A DNA stretch of 64,000 nt from assembly GCF_001439805.1 (NCBI RefSeq), contig NZ_JYLK01000008.1, forward strand, positions 1-64,000, in the 5' to 3' direction. This document shows, one piece after another, positions 34,523 to 48,484 of this stretch. Made by a program: the position numbers and the translations under genes. A model generated the notes under the pieces. The model did not search any database. It saw only the letters and a list, made by a program, of their open reading frames with translations, and was not told where the DNA came from. The first letter of the stretch is position 1. Every line of letters starts with the position of its first letter. Source of the DNA: Pseudomonas trivialis (GTDB lineage: Bacteria; Pseudomonadota; Gammaproteobacteria; Pseudomonadales; Pseudomonadaceae).

Positions 34523-36325
34523 ATGTCCGAGACGCTGCTCAGTTCCCGCAATCTGGCTTTCGAGCTGTATGAAGTCCTCGATGCCGAGGGCCTGACCCAG
34601 CGCGAGCGGTTTGCCGAGCACAACCGCGAAACCTTCGATGCGGCCATCAGCACCGCGCGCTCCATCGCCGAAAAGTACTTCGCGCCGCACAACCGCAAAA
34701 ACGATGAAAACGAACCGCGCTACGAAGACGGCAACGCCATCCTGATTCCGGAAGTGAAACCGGCGGTGGAGGCGTTCCTCGAAGCCGGCTTCCTCAACGC
34801 AGCACGCAGCTTCGAAGCGGGCGGCATGCAACTGCCCACCCTGCTGTCGCAAGCCTGTTTCGCGCATTTCCAGTCGGCCAACGCTGCGTCCACGTCCTAC
34901 CCGTTCCTGACCATGGGCGCCGCCAACCTGATCGAGAGCTTCGGCACTGAGGAGCAGAAGCAGCGCTTCCTGCAGCCGATGATCGACGGGCGTTTCTTCG
35001 GCACCATGGCCCTCACCGAACCCCACGCCGGTTCGTCCCTGTCGGATATTCGTACACGCGCCGAGCCGGCGGCTGACGGCAGCTACCGCCTCAAGGGCAA
35101 CAAGATCTTCATCTCCGGCGGCGACCACCCGCTGTCGGAAAACATCGTGCACATGGTGCTGGCCAAGCTGCCGGATGCGCCGGCCGGGGTGAAGGGCATT
35201 TCGCTGTTTATCGTGCCCAAATTCCTGGTCAACGACGACGGCAGCCTCGGTGAGCGCAACGATGTGCTGCTGGCCGGGCTGTTTCACAAGATGGGCTGGC
35301 GCGGCACGACATCAACCGCGCTCAACTTCGGCGATAACGGTAACTGCGTCGGTTATCTGGTGGGCAAACCGCACCAGGGCCTGAGCTGCATGTTCCAGAT
35401 GATGAACGAGGCGCGGATTGGCGTGGGCATGGGCGCCGTGATGCTTGGTTACGCCGGTTATCTGTATTCCCTGAACTACGCGCGCGAACGCCCGCAAGGT
35501 CGTCTGCCGGACAGCAAGGACCCGGGCACCGCGCCGGTATCGATCATCCAGCACGCGGACATAAAGCGCATGCTGCTCACCCAGAAAGCCTACGTTGAAG
35601 GTGCCTTCGACCTGGGCCTGTACGCTGCGCGGCTGTTCGATGACACCACCACGCTGGCCACCGACACCGAGCGCAAGCAGGCCCATGAACTGCTGGACCT
35701 GCTCACCCCCATCGTCAAATCCTGGCCGTCGGAGTTCTGCCTCAAGGCCAACGAACTGGCGATCCAGATCCTCGGCGGCCACGGTTATACCCGCGAATAC
35801 CCGGTGGAGCAGTACTACCGCGACAACCGCCTGAACCCGATCCACGAGGGCACCCACGGCATTCAATCGCTGGACTTGCTGGGGCGCAAGCTCGCGCAGA
35901 ATGGCGGCGCAGGCCTCAAGCAACTGATTCGATTGATCGCCGAGACGGGCGCACGGGCCCAGGAACACCCGTCACTGACCGCGCTACGCGAACCGCTGGA
36001 ACAGTTGGTCACCCGGCTGCAAGGCGTAACGCTCGGCCTGCTCAGCGACCTCGCTCAGGGCAAGGTCAACAGCAGCCTGGCGAACTCGGCGCTGTACCTG
36101 AAAGTGTTCGGGCACACGGTGATCGGCTGGCGCTGGCTGGAACAGGCGATTCGCGCCGAGGAAGGGCTGGCCAAAGGCAATGCCGCGGACGCAGCCTTCT
36201 ATAAAGGCAAGCGCCAGGCCGCCCGGTATTTCCTGACCTGGGAAGTACCGGGTTGCCATCACGAACTGGACATTCTGGAGGCGCGCGACGACACGTGCCT
36301 GGGGATGCAGGATGAGTGGTTCTAG
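34523..36325 (+). CDS. Acyl-CoA dehydrogenase (PA5020-type, 600 residues)
   Basis: A 600-residue FAD-dependent acyl-CoA dehydrogenase of the large class with an extra N-terminal segment and C-terminal extension. Visible are the FAD/substrate motif TMALTEPHAGSSLSDI (about 155-170), LKGNKIFISGGDH, and the C-terminal ILGGHGYTREYPVEQYYRD. It oxidises a fatty acyl-CoA, chain length unknown. A good ribosome site (AGAAGG) precedes ATG 34523. Its stop overlaps the convergent zapA-like gene by 4 bp. Confidence 0.93.
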   Translation: MSETLLSSRNLAFELYEVLDAEGLTQRERFAEHNRETFDAAISTARSIAEKYFAPHNRKNDENEPRYEDGNAILIPEVKPAVEAFLEAGFLNAARSFEAGGMQLPTLLSQACFAHFQSANAASTSYPFLTMGAANLIESFGTEEQKQRFLQPMIDGRFFGTMALTEPHAGSSLSDIRTRAEPAADGSYRLKGNKIFISGGDHPLSENIVHMVLAKLPDAPAGVKGISLFIVPKFLVNDDGSLGERNDVLLAGLFHKMGWRGTTSTALNFGDNGNCVGYLVGKPHQGLSCMFQMMNEARIGVGMGAVMLGYAGYLYSLNYARERPQGRLPDSKDPGTAPVSIIQHADIKRMLLTQKAYVEGAFDLGLYAARLFDDTTTLATDTERKQAHELLDLLTPIVKSWPSEFCLKANELAIQILGGHGYTREYPVEQYYRDNRLNPIHEGTHGIQSLDLLGRKLAQNGGAGLKQLIRLIAETGARAQEHPSLTALREPLEQLVTRLQGVTLGLLSDLAQGKVNSSLANSALYLKVFGHTVIGWRWLEQAIRAEEGLAKGNAADAAFYKGKRQAARYFLTWEVPGCHHELDILEARDDTCLGMQDEWF

Positions 36326-36612
36326 GACTGGATCGCCTTGGAAATCACCTCGACCGTGGCGCTGACTTGCTCTTGGTAACGGTCGAGTTCCTGCTGGTGA
36401 CGCTGCTGCATCTCGATCTGCTCGGCGCACAGATTGAGCGCGGCCAGTACCAATAATTTGTCACCGATCAGGGTCGGGTACTTTTTCTTGGTGGTGGCCA
36501 GGGATGCCTTGAGCATCGTCACGGCGTGCAACAGGGTCTGGTCTTCCCCGGCCGGCGCCTTGATCGAGTAATCCTCACCGAGAATCGAAACGACCTTTAT
36601 CCCATCGTTCAT
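36322..36612 (-). CDS. ZapA-like cell division protein
   Basis: A 96-residue protein matching the ZapA domain (VSILGEDYSIKAPAGED... DKLLVLAALNLCAEQI), followed by a C-terminal coiled coil (residues about 60-94). ZapA bundles FtsZ filaments. The sequence differs clearly from the canonical pseudomonad ZapA as I remember it, and no ssrS or 5-formyl-THF cyclo-ligase gene lies nearby, so this may be a second, paralogous copy. Its ATG overlaps the stop of the coiled-coil gene upstream by 4 bp. Confidence 0.8.
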   Translation of the reverse strand: MNDGIKVVSILGEDYSIKAPAGEDQTLLHAVTMLKASLATTKKKYPTLIGDKLLVLAALNLCAEQIEMQQRHQQELDRYQEQVSATVEVISKAIQS

Positions 36613-36839
36613 GCGCTCACAGGCCCTGCGCTCACGCGCTCAACCAAGGCCTGGATGCGCGCGGCGGTGGCGCCGTGCTTTTCTTCCTGCTCCATCAGGT
36701 TCAGTTGCAGGCTGTCGTTTTCATCCCTGGCGCTGGCCAGTTCCGCCTTGAGGGATTCGTTGCTGCTCAGCAGGGCTTGATTGTGCTGTACCAGGTCGCT
36801 GACCAGTTGTTCCAGTTGGCTGAGTGATGCTTCTAACAT
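36609..36839 (-). CDS. Small coiled-coil protein, TIGR02449-like
   Basis: A 76-residue, almost entirely helical protein with heptad-like Leu spacing (LSQLEQLVSDLVQHNQALL). It resembles the TIGR02449 family that is normally encoded directly upstream of zapA and is compared with ZapB. It forms a two-gene operon with the zapA-like gene. Function is inferred from this pairing only. Confidence 0.72.
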   Translation of the reverse strand: MLEASLSQLEQLVSDLVQHNQALLSSNESLKAELASARDENDSLQLNLMEQEEKHGATAARIQALVERVSAGPVSA

Positions 36840-37117
36840 TTTGATTTCTCGAGCTTTTTAAAAGGGCGGTGACGATAAAGAAAATTCACCTCGGATGCCA
36901 GGGTTTATCCCCGGCACGCAGCCCGATATTCCGGGGCCGGGCCACGCTTTCGAGCCTTAGTGACTGCAATAACCCCATCTGGTTCCTGAATCGATCAAAG
37001 CCCTGACCGGCTGCGACAAAAGCGCACGCCCGCTTCAGACTTCGGCCACTGTGCCGATAGCGCATGCACACCCCGTCTCATGGCCGCATGGATCGCGCTT
37101 CACCCCAGGATTCCAGC
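36840..37117. promoter_or_regulatory. Divergent gap between the zapA-like operon and the chemoreceptor
   Basis: Non-coding 278 bp that should hold both promoters. I could not identify a convincing sigma factor site, and I saw no 6S RNA-like structure although that RNA often adjoins zapA. Short open frames here look random. Confidence 0.3.
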
Positions 37118-38743
37118 ATGTCTCTTCGTAATATGAATATCGCGCCGCGAGCCTTTTTGGGCTTCGCGCTGATTGGTGCACTCATGTTGTTTCTCGGCGC
37201 GTTCGCCCTGAACCAGATGAGCAAGATCCGCGCGGCCACCGAAGACATCACCCTGGCCAGCGTGCCCAGCATTCGCGCCCTGGATGATTTCACCCAGTTG
37301 ACCCTGCGCCTGCGGGTGCTGTCGTACCGCCTGCTGACCAACCGCGAGCCGGACGTGCAGCAGAAAACCCTGGAAGCCTTCGACCTGCGTAACCAGCAGA
37401 TCCGCTCGGCCCAGGGCATCTATGAAAAGCTGATCGAAGGCCAGGAAGAACGCGCCGCCTACGACGAATACGTGCGTCTGCTCGGCCAGTACCACCAGAT
37501 CGAAGAGCGCATGAAGAGTTTGTCCCGGGCCAACCAGATCGACGAACTGCGCGTATTGCTCAACACCGAGCTGCTGAGCAATTCCGAGCAGGTCAACGCG
37601 GTATTGGCGCGGTTGCTCGACATCAATAACAAGATGGCCCTGGCCACCAATCAGGAGGCCACGGATCAGTACAGCTCGGCCTTCAATCTGGTGGTCGGCC
37701 TGCTGGCGATCACCACCCTGATGACGGTGGTGTTCGCCTGGCTGCTGACCCGCAGCATCACCTCGCCGATCTCTCAGGCACTGGAGGCCGCCGAAGAAAT
37801 CGCCGAAGGCAACCTCACGCGTCCGATCAAGGTCGACGGCAACGACGAAGCCGGTCGCCTGCTGGCGGCCATGGCCAAGATGCAGGAAAAACTGCGCGAC
37901 ACCCTGCAACGCATTTCCGGCTCCGCCACCCAGCTTGCGTCGGCAGCCGAAGAGCTGAACGTCGTGACCGACGAAAGCGCCCGTGGCCTGACCCGGCAGA
38001 ACAACGAAATCGAACAGGCCGCCACCGCCGTCAACGAGATGACCAGCGCCGTGGAGGAAGTCGCGCGCAATGCCGTCAGCACCTCCGAAGCGTCGCGCAA
38101 CGCCACGACGTCTGCCGGTGACGGCCGTGACCTGGTGCAGGAAACCGTGAGCGCCATCGAGCGCATGAGCGGTGATGTGCAAGCCACCGCCACCCTGATC
38201 GGCGAACTAGCCAATGAGTCCCGCGATATCGGCAAGGTGCTCGACGTGATCCGTGGCCTGGCCGACCAGACCAACCTGCTGGCCCTGAACGCGGCGATTG
38301 AAGCGGCACGTGCCGGAGAAGCCGGGCGTGGCTTTGCCGTGGTGGCCGACGAAGTACGGGCGCTGGCCCATCGTACCCAGCAATCAACCAGCGAAATCGA
38401 ACGCATGATCGGCAGCATTCAGTCCGGCACCGAACACGCGGTGGATTCGATGCGCAACAGCACCGAACGCGCCGAATCGACGTTGAGCATCGCCAAGGGG
38501 GCGGGGCTGTCGCTCGATACCATCAACACGGCGATTGTGGAAATCAACGAACGCAACCTGGTGATCGCCAGCGCCGCCGAAGAACAGGCGCAGGTGGCGC
38601 GGGAAGTGGACCGCAACCTGGTGAATATCCGTGACCTGTCGGTGCAATCGGCGACCGGCGCCAGCCAGACCAGCGCAGCAAGCAGCGAGCTGTCGCGCCT
38701 GGCGGTGGATTTGAACGGGATGGTGGGCCGCTTCCGCCTCTGA
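37118..38743 (+). CDS. Methyl-accepting chemotaxis protein
   Basis: A 541-residue transmembrane chemoreceptor. The first membrane helix is at about 10-32, a periplasmic four-helix-bundle sensor follows to about 188, and the second helix is near 190-212. A HAMP domain with [22 protein letters not shown] is next. The signalling domain contains the invariant hairpin tip ([24 protein letters not shown], of which the core is diagnostic). The start ATG 37118 (MSLRNMNI) has AGGA upstream; the frame further upstream lacks membrane or family sequence. The ligand is unknown. Confidence 0.93.
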   Translation: MSLRNMNIAPRAFLGFALIGALMLFLGAFALNQMSKIRAATEDITLASVPSIRALDDFTQLTLRLRVLSYRLLTNREPDVQQKTLEAFDLRNQQIRSAQGIYEKLIEGQEERAAYDEYVRLLGQYHQIEERMKSLSRANQIDELRVLLNTELLSNSEQVNAVLARLLDINNKMALATNQEATDQYSSAFNLVVGLLAITTLMTVVFAWLLTRSITSPISQALEAAEEIAEGNLTRPIKVDGNDEAGRLLAAMAKMQEKLRDTLQRISGSATQLASAAEELNVVTDESARGLTRQNNEIEQAATAVNEMTSAVEEVARNAVSTSEASRNATTSAGDGRDLVQETVSAIERMSGDVQATATLIGELANESRDIGKVLDVIRGLADQTNLLALNAAIEAARAGEAGRGFAVVADEVRALAHRTQQSTSEIERMIGSIQSGTEHAVDSMRNSTERAESTLSIAKGAGLSLDTINTAIVEINERNLVIASAAEEQAQVAREVDRNLVNIRDLSVQSATGASQTSAASSELSRLAVDLNGMVGRFRL

Positions 38744-38790
38744 CTGACTGCACCGGTTCAAACATGTGGGGCCCTCAAGGTCTTCGAACG

Positions 38791-38921
38791 GTGGCGAGCG
38801 GGCTTGCCCGCGTTGGGCTGCGCAGCAGCCCCAAACCCAGACCCTGAGCACTATCAGGTACACCGCGTTTTCCTCAATTGGGGGCGCTTCGCACCCCAAC
38901 GCAGGGCAAGCCTGCTCGCCA
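38791..38921. repeat. 131-bp REPIN, long-spacer type
   Basis: Outer arms GTGGCGAGCGGGCTTGCC and GGGCAAGCCTGCTCGCCA enclose the same internal hairpins and the TATCAGGTACACCGCGTTTT segment seen at 24400-24534. The rest of the 383-bp gap (38922-39126) should contain the antiporter promoter; no gene is seen. Confidence 0.85.
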
Positions 38922-39126
38922 AAGGGATAGGGGTTTCCTGAAATAGTTAGTCGGTAGATTTGATACCGACACACCGCTATCGAGAGCCAGTCCTTCCCGC
39001 ATTTGATCTGTGCGAATCGGAAAAAGCTTTTTGACAGCGCAGCAATTCAACAGGTTAGAATCGCTGGCACGCAGACTGCATGGTCAGTTTGCGCCCCGTC
39101 CTGATTTGCTCACGGAGTAACTGCCT

Positions 39127-40869
39127 TTGAATGCGACAACCATCAACAGCCTGTTCCTGATCGGCGCGTTGCTGGTGAGCGCAAGCATTCTGGTGAGCTC
39201 TCTTTCGTCCCGCCTGGGTATTCCGATTCTGGTGATCATCCTGGCCGTGGGCATGGTCGCCGGCGTCGACGGCGGCGGCATCATTTTCGATAACTACCCG
39301 ACCGCCTACCTGGTGGGCAACCTCGCCCTGGCCGTGATCCTGCTCGACGGCGGCCTGCGCACGCGGGTGGCGAGTTTTCGCGTGGCGCTGTGGCCGGCCT
39401 TGTCGCTGGCTACGGTGGGGGTGCTGATCACCACTGGCCTCACCGGCATGGCGGCGGCCTGGCTGTTCGACCTCAATATCATTCAAGGCCTGCTGATCGG
39501 CGCGATTGTCGGCTCCACCGACGCCGCAGCGGTGTTTTCGCTGCTGGGCGGCAAGGGCCTGAACGAACGGGTCACCGCCAGCCTGGAAATCGAATCCGGC
39601 AGCAACGACCCGATGGCGGTGTTTCTCACCGTCACCCTGATCGACATGCTCGCCAGCGGCCAGACCGGCCTGCACTGGAGCCTGCTGACGCACCTGGTGC
39701 GCGAGTTCGGCATCGGCGGCATCATCGGCCTGGGCGGCGGCTGGCTGATGCTGCAGATGGTCAACCGCATCAACCTGGCGGCGGCCCTGTATCCGATCCT
39801 GGTGATCGCCGGTGGCCTGTTCGTGTTCGCCTTGACCAACGCGCTGCACGGCAGCGGCTTCCTCGCCGTGTACCTGTGCGGCCTGGTGATCGGCAACCGG
39901 CCAGTGCGCAGCCGTCATGGCATTTTGCATATGCTCGACGGCATGGCCTGGCTGGCGCAGATCGGCATGTTCCTGGTGCTGGGCCTGCTGGTCACCCCCC
40001 ATGACTTGCTGCCTATCGCGTTGCCCGCCCTGGGCCTGGCGCTGTGGATGATTCTGTTTGCGCGGCCGCTGTCGGTGATGGTGGGCCTGCTGCCGTTCAA
40101 GGCCTTCCACGGCCGCGAAAAGGCCTTTATCGCCTGGGTCGGCCTGCGTGGCGCGGTGCCGATCATCCTCGCGGTGTTCCCGCTGATGGCCGGCCTGCCC
40201 CATGCACAGCTGTATTTCAACCTGGCGTTCTTTATCGTGCTGGTCTCGCTGCTGGTGCAGGGCACGAGCTTGCCGTGGGTGGCCAAGCTGCTCAAAGTCA
40301 CCGTTCCGCCAGACCCCGCCCCCATCTCCCGCGCCGCCCTGGAAGTGCACGTCACCAGCGAGTGGGAGCTGTTCGTCTACCGCCTGGGCGCCGAGAAATG
40401 GTGCATCGGCGCAGCCCTGCGCGAACTGAAAATGCCCGAGGGCACACGGATTGCCGCGCTGTTCCGTGGTCAGCAACTGCTCCATCCGTCGGGTAGTACG
40501 GTGCTGGAAGTCGGCGATCTGCTCTGCGTGATCGGCCACGAACACAACCTGCCGGCCCTCGGCAAGCTGTTCAGCCAGGCGCCGCAACGCGGCCTCGACC
40601 TGCGCTTCTTCGGCGACTTCGTCCTTGAAGGCGACGCCCAGCTGGGCGCGGTCTCGGCCCTGTACGGGCTCAAGCTCGACGGCATCGACCCGGACATGCC
40701 GCTCAGCCGCTTCATCACGCAAAAGGTCGGCGGCGCGCCGGTGGTGGGCGACCAGGTGGAGTGGAACAACACCTTATGGACGGTCGCGGTCATGGACGGG
40801 AACAGAATCGGAAAAGTCGGCGTCAAATTCCCCGAAGGAAGTCGCCCGGGTCCCGGACTCTTCCTCTAA
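39127..40869 (+). CDS. Potassium/proton antiporter NhaP2/CvrA type
   Basis: A 580-residue inner-membrane CPA1 antiporter with about 12-13 transmembrane segments in residues 1-390. Characteristic motifs are LLDGGLRT and [21 protein letters not shown], with the ion-binding Asp in [14 protein letters not shown]-terminal RCK_C/TrkA_C domain and a CorC/HlyC-like segment follow, as in NhaP2/CvrA. The start is TTG 39127 with GGAG 9 bases upstream. The order antiporter - MscK-like channel - selO is conserved from P. aeruginosa (PA5021-PA5023). Confidence 0.92.
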   Translation: MNATTINSLFLIGALLVSASILVSSLSSRLGIPILVIILAVGMVAGVDGGGIIFDNYPTAYLVGNLALAVILLDGGLRTRVASFRVALWPALSLATVGVLITTGLTGMAAAWLFDLNIIQGLLIGAIVGSTDAAAVFSLLGGKGLNERVTASLEIESGSNDPMAVFLTVTLIDMLASGQTGLHWSLLTHLVREFGIGGIIGLGGGWLMLQMVNRINLAAALYPILVIAGGLFVFALTNALHGSGFLAVYLCGLVIGNRPVRSRHGILHMLDGMAWLAQIGMFLVLGLLVTPHDLLPIALPALGLALWMILFARPLSVMVGLLPFKAFHGREKAFIAWVGLRGAVPIILAVFPLMAGLPHAQLYFNLAFFIVLVSLLVQGTSLPWVAKLLKVTVPPDPAPISRAALEVHVTSEWELFVYRLGAEKWCIGAALRELKMPEGTRIAALFRGQQLLHPSGSTVLEVGDLLCVIGHEHNLPALGKLFSQAPQRGLDLRFFGDFVLEGDAQLGAVSALYGLKLDGIDPDMPLSRFITQKVGGAPVVGDQVEWNNTLWTVAVMDGNRIGKVGVKFPEGSRPGPGLFL

Positions 40870-40920
40870 ACTGCGGGGCCACGACGCCCCCCGATTCTTC
40901 ACCTAGCACGACCGGTCTCT

Positions 40921-45816
<4,896 letters not shown>

Positions 45817-45827
45817 GGAGGCGGATC

Positions 45828-46394
45828 GTGAGGTTTTCCGACATACCAGCAGCACTGTTACGCAGCACCCATTTACAGCTTGCCGCGCCGACAATCGACA
45901 AGGCAGAGCAGATGCACCGGCTGATTCAGGACTTCACCCAGCCCCACACCGACTTTCTGGTGTGGGCAAACGGCCGCAACAGCCTGGAAGATGCCCGCGC
46001 CAACCTGCAAACGGCTGTGGATAACTTCAACGCCGATCAGAACGAATACAAGTTCCTGATTATCGACAACAGCTGCGACGCGCTAGTCGGTTGCATCAGC
46101 CTGTTTATCCGTGACCTGCGCATCCCGCACCTGGAAATCGGCTATTGGATCGGCACCGACAGCATGGGCAAAGGCTACGCCAGCGAAGCCTGCGCCCTGG
46201 TGCGCGACCTCGCCGTTGAGTTCTTCAACGCCAAACGAATCGACCTCACCACCGCCCGCCGCAACACCCGCAGCATCAACGTGGCAGAGCGGTGCGGGTT
46301 CGAATGCGAGGCGGTGCTGTCCAATGCACGGGTCGATAATGCAGGGGTGGTGGACGACACCTGCGTGTATGTGTTCAAAGGTGCGTCTAGATAA
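45828..46394 (+). CDS. GNAT acetyltransferase, RimJ/RimL type
   Basis: A 188-residue N-acetyltransferase: LEIGYWIGTDSMGKGYASEA carries the acetyl-CoA loop (QxxGxG/A analogue GKGYA), followed by NTRSINVAERCGFE. A perfect AAGGAGG (45814-45820) seven bases before GTG 45828 fixes the start; upstream codons belong to the end of selO. The substrate is not predictable: RimJ/L relatives modify ribosomal protein N-termini, antibiotics or metabolites. Confidence 0.87.
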   Translation: MRFSDIPAALLRSTHLQLAAPTIDKAEQMHRLIQDFTQPHTDFLVWANGRNSLEDARANLQTAVDNFNADQNEYKFLIIDNSCDALVGCISLFIRDLRIPHLEIGYWIGTDSMGKGYASEACALVRDLAVEFFNAKRIDLTTARRNTRSINVAERCGFECEAVLSNARVDNAGVVDDTCVYVFKGASR

Positions 46395-46788
46395 ACGTTT
46401 CCACCGACACGCCAAATCGATCCGCCAGCCAGCGGATCTGCCGCAGGTTGAGCTGGCGTTTGCCGTCGACGATTTCAGCGACGACGGCCTGGGTGCCAAT
46501 GCCCGAAAGATCGCCGGGTCTCAGGCCATGCTCTCGCATCATCGAGCGCAACACGTCGACCCCGCTGGCGACGGGCATTGGGCGATGCTCATGATCGTAG
46601 CCTTCGATCCAGTCAGCCATGATATCCAGCAGCCCTTTCAGCGGGTGAGCTTCGCTTTCGCCCACAATATCGAGTAAATCATCGAGCGCTTTCACCAAGC
46701 CGTCATAGTCGCGTTCGTTTTGGGGCTTGGTCAGCAGCGATGAAACAAAGGGCCAGTGTTCAATCGCGAGTTTTAGATCGTCGTTCAT
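46387..46788 (-). CDS. HigA-like antitoxin / XRE regulator (orphan)
   Basis: A 133-residue acidic protein. The N-terminal helical half includes ESEAHPLKGLLDIMADWIE, as in HigA-type antitoxins. The C-terminal half is an XRE helix-turn-helix (LRPGDLSGIG... VAEIVDGKRQLNLRQIRWLADRFGV, key parts). HigA antitoxins normally follow a small HigB toxin gene on the same strand, but the upstream neighbour is trxC on the opposite strand. It is thus an orphan or a repurposed regulator. It converges on the GNAT gene with an 8-bp overlap. Confidence 0.8.
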   Translation of the reverse strand: MNDDLKLAIEHWPFVSSLLTKPQNERDYDGLVKALDDLLDIVGESEAHPLKGLLDIMADWIEGYDHEHRPMPVASGVDVLRSMMREHGLRPGDLSGIGTQAVVAEIVDGKRQLNLRQIRWLADRFGVSVETFI

Positions 46789-46871
46789 GGGTTGTCACTT
46801 CTTGTAGAGGCTTGATAAACCGACCGTCCGGCTCCAGATTGAACCCATTGGCCAAATCCGAGGAGCCCACC

Positions 46872-47306
46872 ATGTCCGAACCGCTTGTAATCCCCTGCCC
46901 TCATTGCAATGGCCTCAACCGCATCCCCGGTGAACGCCTGAGCGATGCCCCAAAATGCGGGCGCTGCAAACAGCCAGTGTTGCTGAAAAAGCCGTTTGAG
47001 CTGAAACAGGGCGATTACGCCAGCCAGATCAAGGGCGACTTGCCGTTGCTGGTGGATGTGTGGGCGGAGTGGTGTGGGCCGTGCAAGTCGTTTGCGCCGG
47101 TGTTCGAGCAGGCGGCCAGGCAGCTCGAGGGCAAATGCCGGCTGGCCAAGCTGGACAGTGAAGCGAACCAGCAGTTGTCGGCGCAGTTGGGGATTCGGTC
47201 GATTCCGAGTTTGATCCTGTTCAGAAATGGCCGGGAAGTGGCGCGCCAGAGTGGAGCGTTTCCACTGCCGCAGCTGATGAGCTGGTTGCGAAGCCAAGGG
47301 GTGTAA
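46872..47306 (+). CDS. trxC: Thioredoxin 2 (TrxC)
   Basis: A 144-residue thioredoxin with an N-terminal zinc-binding extension (CPHCNGLN... CGRCKQPV) and the active site WAEWCGPCK (about residue 65), the arrangement of TrxC. It reduces disulfides in the cytoplasm, often under oxidative stress. The start ATG 46872 (MSEPLVIPC) has GAGGAG upstream. It is followed by decayed repeat DNA. Confidence 0.95.
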   Translation: MSEPLVIPCPHCNGLNRIPGERLSDAPKCGRCKQPVLLKKPFELKQGDYASQIKGDLPLLVDVWAEWCGPCKSFAPVFEQAARQLEGKCRLAKLDSEANQQLSAQLGIRSIPSLILFRNGREVARQSGAFPLPQLMSWLRSQGV

Positions 47307-47331
47307 CCCGCCCTTGAAACCGGCGCAGTCC

Positions 47332-47424
47332 AATGTGGGAGGGGGTTTCGTAACTGTTAAGGACTAGCGTTTCGGTGGGGAGGTTGGGTGTGATGTTGTA
47401 AAGATTGCTAGCTGTCATGGTCAT
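47332..47424 (-). pseudogene. Truncated 5' end of a small Pseudomonas gene joined to half a REP
   Basis: On the minus strand ATG 47424 opens MTMTASNLYNITPNLPTETL and about six more residues. The frame then runs into half a REP element (CCTCCCACATT, 47332-47346) and on into the antisense of trxC. I recognise the N-terminus and its leader as the kind found in front of many small DUF3077/DUF6124-like genes in P. fluorescens genomes (recollection, not searched). The remainder of the gene is gone. Confidence 0.6.
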
Positions 47425-47640
47425 TCCCGGATTGGCCCGCCCTCACCTCGCTACTAAACAAGGGGTGGCAGCTGTACGCAGGTTAGTAGACCGGGGGAAC
47501 GGCGCAAAGCCGGCGCACCCGAAGGTGCCCTACGCACAGCCACCATCAAGCACAGACAGAATCTGCTGGATGAAGCTTGTGCACTTTACGACGCTCTTCG
47601 GGCTACTAAACCCGATCGCTGAACATTCAGCGACCGGCAA
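47425..47640 (-). promoter_or_regulatory. Conserved-looking leader of the truncated gene
   Basis: Reading on the minus strand, the segment contains a hairpin (TCGCTGA-ATGT-TCAGCGA), GGGTTTAGTAGCCC, CCGGTCTACTAACC, a short repeat of the TTTAGTAGC type and GGGCACCTTCGGGTGC, ending just before the truncated ORF. This structured leader recurs, as I remember, upstream of paralogous small genes in this species group. Its function is unknown. Confidence 0.5.
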
Positions 47641-48014
47641 ACCTTAGAGCCCCCATTCAGACGCACAAGCCGGCGGATTCTGGCGTAGTTGTAGGTAACG
47701 AGACAAGACTTGCCCGCTATTGCAGAGCTGTCCTACAGCCTTTGTAAGAGAAATTCCCGAACACAAAGGAGAGCCTAAAGAGTGTGGGGCTCTGCGTGCC
47801 TTAATTTGGCGGAAAACTGTGAATAAACACGAATCTTCTCTAAAAAATTCTCCGCATATACACCGTGCCGTACGCAGGAACGCACTTAACTTGGTCACTC
47901 ACGAAGTGACAGTCGGCGTGAGGTATGCATGAGGAATCTTTGCTAGACTCCAAATGCGCCGCACAAAGTAAACACTCGTTAAGTTATTCGCATACCCAAT
48001 CGACAGGACCAGGA
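47641..48014. other. AT-richer intergenic DNA without a convincing gene
   Basis: About 370 bp of lower-GC DNA. An 84-codon minus-strand frame (47644-47898) and a 70-codon plus-strand frame (47720-47932) occur, but neither has a good ribosome site or recognisable sequence. The segment probably belongs to the same acquired or decayed stretch as the flanking remnants. Confidence 0.5.
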
Positions 48015-48427
48015 ATGTTTAACTCATTGACCCAGGGCATATGTAATATCTTATTGGTTGGTTGCCTGCTCTACCTGAGCGCAAGCTGGCTAATTTCTCC
48101 CTCAGAAGTCAACTTAGACGAGCTTGTATATAAACAATCGCTCGGAAACGGCAACTCATCTACGGAGCCCGCGACAATCGCGGGGGAGCAACAGTAGCCT
48201 TTTCTTATCGCTACTATATTTCGAAGGAAGTTGAGGATGATGAACAAGCGTTGAAAGCACTAAAAGAAATCAACCCTTTCTTGATAACCAAAAATCCAGA
48301 TACCTCTGCACAGATAGTAGATGGCACGTTCTATCTATCCACTCGCGGAAGAATTTATGAATTCAGTAGTTATGCTCTTGAGAACGTTCAGGGCGCGAGT
48401 GCTATTAAAGTAATCATGACATTGTAA
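48015..48427 (+). pseudogene. Frameshifted small membrane-anchored protein gene
   Basis: ATG 48015, with AGGA six bases upstream, starts MFNSLTQGICNILLVGCLLY (one hydrophobic anchor, about residues 8-28) and stops at 48197. The -1 frame is open across 48131-48197 and continues to TAA 48427 with plausible protein (FSYRYYISKEVEDD... LKEINPFLITKNP). Together they would give about 136 residues. GC is well below the neighbours. This reads as one gene broken by a single-base change, although a sequencing error or programmed -1 shift cannot be excluded. The function is unknown. Confidence 0.6.
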
Positions 48428-48434
48428 ATATCAA

Positions 48435-48469
48435 TGTGGGAGGGGCTTGCTCCCTCCCACAGTTTTTTT
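48435..48469 (+). terminator. REP palindrome with T-run
   Basis: TGTGGGAGGG-GCTTGCT-CCCTCCCACA (48435-48461) is a REP element followed by G and seven T. It therefore doubles as an intrinsic terminator for the frameshifted gene, facing the convergent ParA-like gene. Confidence 0.75.
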
Positions 48470-48484
48470 GAGCTGAATCTTGCC

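Noticed and set aside
36840..37117. 6S RNA gene next to the zapA-like operon
   Set aside because: Looked for because ssrS usually adjoins zapA; no matching long imperfect hairpin was apparent in this interval.
39055..40722. 555-codon antisense frame, rich in Gln and His, opposite the antiporter
   Set aside because: The Gln/His-rich composition is the typical artefact of reading GC-rich Pseudomonas genes backwards.
47644..47898. 84-codon minus-strand frame in the decayed region
   Set aside because: No ribosome site, no recognisable sequence, and it lies in a stretch flanked by gene remnants.
47332..48484. Possible insertion sequence or small genomic island
   Set aside because: AT-richer and decayed, but no transposase, integrase, direct repeats or attachment site could be seen.
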